Assembly (NCBI GenBank): GCA_003049485.1 | Contig: PYST01000173.1 | Location: 1 to 64,000 of the forward strand | From: Ophioceras dolichostomum | Taxonomy: Eukaryota; Ascomycota; Sordariomycetes; Magnaporthales; Ophioceraceae | Reading direction: 5' to 3' | Length of the DNA: 64,000 bases | In this document: piece after piece, positions 55,841 through 64,000 of the stretch | Layout: the number at the start of each line of letters is the position of its first letter | How positions within the stretch are numbered: position 1 is the first letter of the stretch | Notes under the pieces: generated by a model | Database searches by the model: none | Seen by the model: only the letters and a program-made list of their open reading frames with translations | What the model was told of the DNA's origin: nothing | Made by a program: the position numbers and the translations under genes

Positions 55841-57380
55841 TTTGGGTAGTTAGACTAGTAGTGTCTGGGGGGATGCTAGAAAAAAAACTATGGCGTGAGG
55901 AGGAAGGAGTTCGCGATGGAGATGTTGTATTATGTGATGGAGAGTAAAAGAGAAAATCACAACATCTTGGAGAGCGAAGGCGGGATCTTTTATAGACGCT
56001 CCAACATGCTAGGTCTTGTTGTCTCTGTCTATTCTTCCTGGGCTTGTCTCACCTCCTTGCACTTCTCGTCTCCAGTCCCCTGTTGTTCCTCAACCACCCC
56101 TATTCACCAGTATTCACCTTCCCCATGCGGATGACAACATTCTAATCCTCGTCGGCGGTTCTCGGCTCAAGGTTTGTTGAAGTCCTAGTACCAGAGAAAC
56201 GATGGGACCATGCCAATACTCGTGGTGCTCTGCAGGCTTAGGTGACATCCATATTGGAGGAATATTGACAAAAGAGGTATACAGCATCAGTCAGGCTTAC
56301 CTGCAGAGATCGACTAGTATGAATGGAAGGTAGAGTCTGGTTGCATTGAAGTATGTGTGTCGTCTAAATGGAAAACCCCTAATAGGTAGTCCGTCTGGTC
56401 GCTTATAGGCCGGGTCTGGTGCGAGCTGTGTCCGGGGTGGTGCGGCTCAGGGGCGGCACGGTAGGGAGCGACTTCCGCTAAACGGCTTTCGCAGGAGGAA
56501 TTATGCGGGGTCAATAGGGGGAGACCGCCATTTGTAAGGCTCACTTGGTAACACTGGTGGTCAGACAAGTGCTTCCTCCATACGAATAGGCTGCTTGTTG
56601 CAGACTACGCTGTGCTGACGGTTGCACTGGACGGTGAGGAGTTCGAGCAGCGGTGAATCGACAGAGGCGCCACTTCGCTGATGAGTTCCTAGTTCCTGCC
56701 GATCCTGGTCCGGTGGGAGAGAGGGAGAGGGTGGTTGTCAGAGCCAAAAGAGCGGGAAATGAGCCGGAGTCTCGTCTTATGCGGTATATGCGGCGCTCGT
56801 CTGGTTTGCCCATATTGGGCGAGTGGTCGTTGTGCAACGCGAGAAGGCGGGGTCGCGGCCGCCGCTCGGCCTGAATGCCCCGCTCGGCTGCCCTTACTTG
56901 GGGGCCGAAACTCGTCGGCGGGATCTCTGCCCATCGCTGTTCGGTTAGCTCGTGGAAACTGGAGCCGATGTGCATACTGCGTTGGTGCGACAATTGGGAG
57001 AAATGGGAACCCCTCTTTTCTCGTCTTGTGTCTGTGGCGTCTTCGATTCTTCTTCGCCAATAGCGATCCCATGTGCGGGTTCGGAGCCACGATCGGGACA
57101 TTCGATTCATTCGATTCGCATGCCGTATTCCACATCATACAGACCACACCAGAAGTGGGGCCGTCAAGTCCCCTCCCCCGTCTGCGGTGCCTAAACAGCT
57201 CACTGCAGTCTTGGCGAGGCTCTGGAAGTCACCGCACCAGTGCACGTCATCATCGCTCGGCCATCAGGCTCCGTCGAAGGAACCGGAATCTCCGTCCGAT
57301 CTGCTCGCGGCTCCACACCGCGGCTTTCTGATTGTCCCATCTCGGTCCCTTCCCTGTTTGTTTAAATTCCTGAGAGCACA
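55841..57380. other. Divergent intergenic region, about 1.5 kb
   Basis: Separates the secreted protein gene (minus) and the NLR pseudogene (plus). The right half has overlapping short frames on both strands without recognisable domains. Confidence 0.5.
55987..55994 (-). promoter_or_regulatory. TATA box of the secreted cysteine-rich protein gene
   Basis: TATAAAAG on the minus strand, 147-154 bases upstream of the ATG at 55840. Identical in sequence to the box before the 82-aa gene, suggesting strong regulated expression. Confidence 0.6.
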
Positions 57381-60300
57381 ATGGCCGACCCGTTTGGAAT
57401 TATTGGCGTTCTCGGCGTGGCAGCTCAGGTGATGCAGGAATGCGTCAAGTTCGGCCTCAACTGGAAGGACGCACCGACCGACGTCAAAGGCTTTGTCAGA
57501 GAGCTGCAGTCGCTCAAGACGGTTCTTTCCGAAACCAACACCAACATTCTGACTAATCCGGAGTTCCAAGAGGCCTTCCGCGGTGGGCGCTCCGCGCTGA
57601 TCTCGGAGCTTGGGGATCCTCAAGCCCTCACCGACACGCGGGCCATGATCCTGGCCTGCAAGAAGGCGCTAGATTCGGTTCTCGCTACCCTCCAGAAGCG
57701 TGCGCAGGGGAGTCGCCTAGGATGGGAAAGGATCAAGGCCGCACTGAAGGCAACGAGGACGCTCGAGTCGGTCCAGAGCCTTCATCGACAGTGTCAGCTG
57801 CTAAACAGCCTTGTCGCAGTCGACTCTCTCGCCCTTGCGGTTGAGACCAATCTTGAAGTGAAAGAGGTCAAGAAACACATCGAAGACCAGGCAGACGATG
57901 CGGAGAAACGGAAAATCCTGGAGTGGCTGTCGCCTGTCGACTTCGGGTCTGTGCAGAACGACATGTTCAGTCGGCGGCAAGAGGGAACTGGCTAGTGGTT
58001 CCTGGATTCGGACAAGTACCGACATTGGAGCGATTCGGCTGCAATGGACAGTACCTTGTTCTGCCCCGGAATGCCCGGCGCCGGCAAAACCGTGCTAGCG
58101 TCCATGATCATCAGCGATCTTCTTCGGAAAGCTCGTTCCCAACCGCAAATGCGGGTGGCGTACGTGTACTTCAACTTCCGACGCGAGGCCGAGCAGAAAC
58201 CGACCGACCTCCTTGCCTGCGTCTTGAGGCAGATCTCACAGGGCGAGGCGTCGCTGCCGTCATCGGTCAAAAGACTTTATGATGACCACCTCAAGGACGG
58301 TAGTCGCCCCACGTTGCAGTCTCTCTCTGAGACCATGCAGACTTTGATCTCAGCAGCCAAGTTGCGAGTCTTCATCGTGGTTGACGCCTTGGATGAATGC
58401 CAGTCTTCAGATGGCTGCCGGAAGGCATTCATGTCAGAGCTTTTCCGGGTCCAGGAAGCCTGTGGGTCCAACATCCTCGTCACTTCGAGGCGGATCGGCC
58501 ATCATGTCGATGAGCTGAACAAGTGCCCCGAGCTGGAGATCCGCGCAGATCCAGGCGACGTGCGGAAGTTTGTCAACGACGGATTGCCCCTGTTGCCTGG
58601 GTTTGTGTCACGCAACCCTGACTTGCAGCAGGAAATAGCTGGGGAAATCGCTAAGGCGGTTGATGGGATGTCAGTGTTCTCTCGCCATAATCCGTCCCCC
58701 TTGATTTTGTAGTTCCACTGGGGCTAATCGGCCTCGTCCTGGTCTAGGTTTTTGCTTGCCAAGCTGCATCTTGACTCACTGATCGGCAAACGATCGCCGA
58801 AGGCTCTTCGAGCCGCGTTGGCGGAATTGCCGAAAGGCCGTGGGGCGTATAACCGCGCCTACGACGAAGCCATGGTCCGGATCGAGGCCCAGGTCTCCGA
58901 CCAGGTCACGCTCGCTAAGCAGGCGTTGGCTTGGATCGTTTGCGCGACTCAACCCCTCGAAGTTTCGCAGCTATTATACGCTCTGGCCATAGAGCCTGGC
59001 GACCCACCAGAGCTGGATCCGGACAACATCAGCGCAATCGAGGACATCCTCTCCGTCTGTGCTGGGCTGGTTACCGTCGAATTCCAGAGCAGAGTCGTCC
59101 GATTGGTCCACTACACAACCCAGACGTACTTTGCCGGGCCTGGCCAGCGATCCCTTCCTGATGCTCATGCGGTGGTTGCGACAGCATGTATGGCGCACCT
59201 CCAACTCGAAGCGTCCCGCTACCGCCCCGGCAAGCCGGGCGATGACAAATCAGGGGAAAACATGGAAGCCTGCCGATTTAAAAAGTATATTGACAACAAC
59301 TGGGACCACCACATACGCTGCCTTGCGGCTGAGTCCTCGCAAGGCCTGTCTGTGGTGAAGCGCTTCGTCCGGAATTATCGCGGGAAGAAGGGTTCCCGAA
59401 ATAGCCTCTTCATTGCAGCTTTCATTGGACTCGAGACGCTACTGGAGGACCTGATCCTGGAGGTGGACGAGAACCGAAGATCAGCAACGATACATGCGCG
59501 GGATGAAGAAGGTCTCACCCCGCTCATGGCAGCTTCTTTCGGTGGTCATGTTGCTGCTATTCGGCTACTTATTGCACATGGTGCCCAAGTAAATGAGGAT
59601 TCATGTGTCCATGGCTTGAACGCTCTCGGGTTTGCCATTCAAGAAAACCACTTGGACGCCGTGGAGTTTCTCGTCAACGCGGGCGCCTCTGTCGACATTG
59701 TCAACCCCTCACCAAGCTCGATATGTCAGCCCGCAAGCCCACTAAGACTCGCCTCGCTCCGTTCTCCAGAGATTCTGGCCTTCCTACTTGCCCGAGGTGC
59801 AAAGTTTGACCGCACTACTTCAGAGGGCAGGGACATATTAACTTGTGCGGTGCGAGATGGACCTGCGGAAGCGGTGCGGCTCTTGCTCGAAAACCCCAAC
59901 GAAACATCACGTACAGGCGTTCCGATTCTGTTTACCATCCTCGCCGGCCCCAACAATTGTGAATGGTGCAAATTTTGGTCGACTGCGGCACCGAGGTAAA
60001 CTGCCGCGACGCCAGCTCCCCCGACTGCTGCACGCCTCTGATAATGGCTACGCGACGGGGTTACGAGGAGGTCGTCCACGAGCTCCTAGTGAGGGGAGCC
60101 GACATGTGGATGACCACCTCTCTCGGCGTCAACGCTCTTCACACTGCGGCAACAGCTGCGTTTTTCTGGGACCGAAAACCGTTCCCTGCCATGCTCCGAC
60201 CTTTCGCCACGGCAGCGTTCGCTCCAGGGGAGCACGAGCTCGATCTTTTGCTACATCTGAGCCTGCGACAGGGACCCGACGAGAACATCGTGGTGCTCCT

Positions 60301-60729
60301 TGATTGCGGAGGGGACCCCAATCGAGCAGATGAAAAAGAACGGACGCCGCTACGCCTAGCCATCATGAAGCGCCTGATAGGACGCGCGGCGCCGGCGATT
60401 ATCACCAAAGGCGCCGACGTCGACTTGGCAGACGACGACGGAATAACCCTTTGCACTGGGCAGCCAAGCTCCCAATGCATCGGACCGTCGTCCCCTTCCT
60501 GTTGGAAAATGGTGCCGATCCTGCCTTGGTTGACCCTGTCTTCCTGAACCCTACTGGGGAAGCGGAGGCAGTAGACGGCTGGATCATATCCATGAGACAA
60601 GCAATTGCGCAGGAGCTTACAAAGGCCATTTCCAAGCGAACATCTATCTCTGAGGCCGCAGACGCTGCCGTCGCGAGGCCCGAACCGCGCAAATGCACCA
60701 ACCGGATACCTGCCGGGAGCTTGTTGTAA
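57381..60729 (+). pseudogene. Broken STAND/NLR gene: fungal N-terminal domain, NACHT, ankyrin repeats
   Basis: Parts 57381..58669 and 58748..60729, with a 78-base intron (GTCAGT...TCTAG) splitting the Met of GMFLLAKLHLDSL. Codons 1-204 encode the fungal STAND N-terminal domain (MADPFGIIGVLGVAAQVMQ). A TAG at 57993-57995 follows RRQEGTG, and the same frame continues with WFLDS, exactly where homologues have Gln. NACHT follows: P-loop GMPGAGKT at 230-237, Walker B VFIVVDALDEC, sensor-type ILVTSRR, then a winged-helix-like region and ankyrin repeats (LTPLMAASFGGHVAAIRLLIAHGA and later). A one-base frameshift near 59958-59963 moves to the frame of VQILVDCGTEVN, and another near 60446-60451 to the frame of HWAAKLP. 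The frame ends at 60729. Either a true pseudogene or, less likely, sequencing errors. The N-terminal part alone could still make a 204-aa protein. Confidence 0.85.
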
Positions 60730-61185
60730 AACGAGGACTTCATGAAGATGCTAGGTGTTATGAATGTTTCTGACCCCTTCTGGTAGACCAGGCTTTTGGG
60801 ATCTTCTGGGCGACTTGCACGGGTCGTTTGCATGGGAGACAAAGGCTAGCGATAGATGAGGAATCTCATTTTGTCAAACTTTTCTTCTTTGGTTTTGCTT
60901 GTCGCACTTGTTCATGTAAATAGTTATAAGATTTTCAAACTTTAGGAAATACTAATTAAGTTGAAAATATGATTCCAAACAGGTAGCCTAAACAAGCACA
61001 CAACCTCCCAATCCATAAGGGCCGCTCTCTTCTTTAATACTAGGTACTCAGTACTTAGCAGGTACGTACCGATGAGGAGGCTGACGCTGTGCCTTGAGCG
61101 CTAGGTCTGCAATGCCAGACCCGAGAAAACCCAGGCTACCAATTGGAACAATGCAAACCATGCACCAGCATAAGAGAGTATATCC
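60730..61185. other. Convergent intergenic region
   Basis: About 450 bases, AT-rich (about 60880-60970), between the 3' ends of the NLR pseudogene (plus) and the membrane protein gene (minus). No gene. Confidence 0.55.
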
Positions 61186-62917
61186 TTAGCCCGGAAAGTA
61201 TTGGTCAGCGGTTTTCGAAGCCTGGTGGCAGCTGGCAACGAGTAGGCACAGGGGATAAGCTTACCAGCCAACAGAGCTCATATCTCTCCTTAAGCACCTG
61301 CCTATGGAACGAAGGGAACTGCAGCATCAACGTGATGAAACACGCGTACGGCTTGTCCTTGCCCTTGTCCTTGCCGACATCACACGGCAGGTCCATTGAA
61401 GGGACCATCGAGACGGAGAGATCATAATCGTAAACTGGCTCTTTCCCCATCACCGCCATGAGCGCCAGATTCAGGTTGATGGCCGTCAGGCCGTTGGCGT
61501 TGACGAGCTGGAGGCGGGAGAAGCCGGCGTCGAGGGCTTCCGTGAGGGACAGTGTGGGGTCATGGATTGCGAGCCAGAGGCTGGGTGAGGGGAGATGCGA
61601 GGAGTCTTGTATGCTCTGTGTGGAGTTGTCTATTCAAGTCCGAGAAACGTCCCGCCACGAACATGTCAGCGCCCGAGCACGAATATAGGTAGTATATCAC
61701 ACTACCCCACGCCGATATCTTTAATAGTGATTACATTTGGACTTTGCTTACAGAAGAAGAACGCCTGCACCTCCATCGGCACGTTGGGACTGATAGAGGT
61801 CATCGACTCGCCCGAACTCAGCCTCAACATCCGGTACCAGGTTCCATGTAGGTTGATGACCTCGATCTTCGATCCCCACGCCGAGTAACAGTTGCACGAA
61901 GAATCTCGCTCGGTACCGTTTTTGGAGGCCAGATTCGTCGAACAGTCAGGGGCACTCTCGTTGTGCCAGCCGAGGAAGCACTTGGGCTTTGCAGTTAGGA
62001 CGAGGTTCGCTTGACTGGTCCAGTCCACCTGCTGAAGCAAGGCGAGAGATGGGAATCGAACCGAATCCTAAGCTTGGGGACCATAAAGGGAGAAGACTTA
62101 GTGAGCACCGAGAAACCTTCTATGGGCCAAGGATCTCACGCCAGGCACTCACCACTGTGTCCCATTCAGACTGTACGACAGTTGAAACCTGCCCCGGGTA
62201 CCAATACTTGAAGTATATAATAGGCGTGCAGGTGACGGTGAGTAACACGACCAAGACGGTGTTCCACAGGTTTCGTCGTGGCGTGGGAGCCCATGGTCCT
62301 CGAGAAGCAGCTAGTATTGTGCATCGCCGTGCCAGGTGTCAGTCAGTAAGAAGGATGCAGGGAAAAGAAAACTTCGATGTTTTAGAACGACAACACTGAC
62401 CAAAGAAATATCTGAACACATCCACTGCCAACGAAAAAACCACCACAGCGACCAAGAAACTGGCGACACCGACAGCGATTTCTGGTGAGACCTCGACCGT
62501 CAAGCAGGCCACCGCAACAGCCGTGAGGATCCAGGCCACGAACAATCCGACGGCGAGGAGGACCGTGAGCTTGGACGGGAAAGGATCCCGAGCCGGCCCG
62601 ACGAGATCAAGCCCGACTCTGAGTGCCAGCATCGCTTCGAATGTTGGCTCGAACGAGATCGATCCTGACGTTGATAGTTCTTGACCAACGCACATCGCCC
62701 CTAGGAAGGCAGGCAACCTCGATACTTTATCTTTGTCAGCTCGCCTATTCTTCTGTAGTGATCTTCTTAGCTCCCCCGGCCCCAGAGATGATGGCTGGTC
62801 TCCATAAGCTTTTTCTGAGCCTCCTTCTGAAATTTCGGTGTCACCGGCACCATAGGGCCGGAGGGGAAACCAAAAAAAAAGGGCGAATAGGATCGCTTCT
62901 GCAGATAATGCCAACAT
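61186..62917 (-). CDS. Predicted multi-pass membrane protein of unknown function, four introns
   Basis: Proposed exons 62917..62401, 62310..62153, 62031..61752, 61629..61265, 61221..61186; 451 aa. Each junction keeps frame (phases 1, 0, 1, 0). The last intron would be only 43 bases, so the final exon is the least certain; reading on instead ends at 61205. The acceptor of exon 3 could also be 3 bases later. Hydrophobic helices appear at the N-terminus (ILFALFFWFPL), at VLLAVGLFVAWILTAVAVACL, at VGVASFLVAVVVFSLAVDVF and, in exon 2, at TVLVVLLTVTCTPIIYF. The following region has six Cys (KCFLGW, DCSTN, SCNCYSAW) and looks extracytoplasmic. This resembles fungal membrane proteins of unknown function. 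No family assigned. Confidence 0.6.
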
Positions 62918-64000
62918 CCCATCCACATGGACCTCGACAATCCGAATTACCTACTTACCAATCGTGACACTGAAATTTGAATAGTAAGCCCCCACGGAAT
63001 GCGCACGTTGTGCGCCTACCCCTGTCTCCGTCCTCAGCCGTATTTTCACTACTGCACACCCGCGGCTCAGCCCGCTACCACTGCAGTCGTGAGTCGCGAC
63101 AACTAACCGTGTTCAGCGAATCATGACAGGTCCAGCCCCTTTTTCGCCGCCAAACCGCCAATCATCACCTCCTGCACAGAGAAGCTGCTTCTGGGTAGGG
63201 GTAATTAGCTCCGTGATAAATACAACTCTTCGTAACCTGCTGAGAAGCGGTTGGTTGGGTTGGTGGGTTCAGTTTCCATAGAGAGGTGCACGATCATGGC
63301 GGCTCGAAGGTTACCCTCCCTTCCCGCCCACACACGCGACAGAGGGCTGGGCTGAAGGACTGCACGGGAGCCATCCAAAAGTTTTCCAGGGTAGGTACTT
63401 CAGACGGGTTGAGGAGATGATGCAGCTAGCTGCGCTTCTATAATTTACACGCGAACAAACGCAGATGAGCGGCTGAGCAGACTATCGCTGTCGCAAAGGC
63501 CGCCCCCAACTCGGCCTAGCGAAGCGGCACGTGGGCAGGCAGGGCGCTTGCTTTTTATATGGCACTGCAGATTCTAGTCGAGACTATAGTAGTAGAGTCG
63601 CATTTCGCTTACACAAGCACGCGGCGCAATGATGCCATCTTAAAGATATTGTATGTACCTTAGGTAGCCGTGCGGCGTTGCACAGCCCGTTGATGGCTGG
63701 GTTGAGGTTAACTTATTATCGTTATGCAGGTCGTAATCAGCTGCCACGATGCCTTCCAGTTTTTGAATCCACCGCCTCCTTCGATGTAAGAATACTTTTT
63801 CCGTGTTTCAGTTATATGACAATGGCGTTTGCGAGAAAGAGATGGCACTGGAACTCGGACCGAAAATCCAGGTATGGAGGATTCAGGGGGAGCCGTCTTG
63901 GCAATGGTCAAATGCGTATCCCATCGTCTCCTGTGGGTGATTGGTGCACATCGTCCCTTGGCATAGACAGACGATAGCTGAGGTAGAGGACCCTGGCGGC
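62918..64000. other. Right-end intergenic region
   Basis: About 1.1 kb upstream of the membrane protein gene. Short frames only, none recognisable. The gene on the right side, if any, begins beyond the window. Confidence 0.5.

Noticed and set aside
62045..62070. GGTTCGATTCC-like sequence resembling a tRNA T-arm on the minus strand
   Set aside because: It sits within an intron of the membrane protein gene and no acceptor, D or anticodon stems could be fitted around it.

Overview
The window is nuclear DNA of a filamentous ascomycete, most likely a Sordariomycete. The evidence is GC-rich coding DNA, genes with short spliceosomal introns (about 40-175 bp, GTRAGT donors and YAG acceptors), long intergenic regions, and families typical of Pezizomycotina: a HET-C2-type glycolipid transfer protein, a STAND/NLR protein with NACHT and ankyrin repeats, a GT71 mannosyltransferase and a DUF676 lipase-like protein. 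I rebuilt exon structures from splice signals and reading-frame continuity. Many genes are therefore given as spans, with exon joins in the evidence text.

Layout. 0-8 kb: a fragment at the left edge, a flavin monooxygenase, a small CsbD-like stress protein with a CRE-like palindrome upstream, a P-loop GTPase and an 82-residue Cys protein with a clear TATA box. 8-19 kb: a DUF676 alpha/beta hydrolase, a large GPI-anchored secreted protein, and a HET-C2/GLTP orthologue. 19-33 kb: an Hsp70/actin-fold ATPase with a long repetitive tail, an F-box/ankyrin protein and a two-HKD phospholipase D. 33-44 kb: a gene-poor stretch with an assembly gap, a GT71 mannosyltransferase, a decayed kinase-WD40 gene, and a membrane-anchored aspartic-protease-like protein without its catalytic aspartates. 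44-52 kb: a gene-poor stretch with a CT microsatellite, then a convergent pair of a TauD/TfdA dioxygenase and a copper amine oxidase, and a conserved uncharacterised protein. 52-64 kb: an accessory-looking end with a RecQ-like helicase relic, a secreted eight-cysteine peptide, a broken NLR gene and a multi-membrane-spanning protein.

The most interesting theme is degraded signalling and recognition machinery. The NLR carries a TAG exactly between its N-terminal domain and NACHT domain, plus two single-base frameshifts. The kinase-WD40 gene carries two TAG stops and two frameshifts. All three TAG codons could be CAG to TAG, which is a CpA to TpA change, the dinucleotide preferred by repeat-induced point mutation. 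I found no intact transposon, rRNA, tRNA or CRISPR array. No wholly new system is proven. The best candidates for follow-up are the pseudo-aspartic-protease receptor, the NLR/effector/helicase-relic cluster and the unusual GPI protein.
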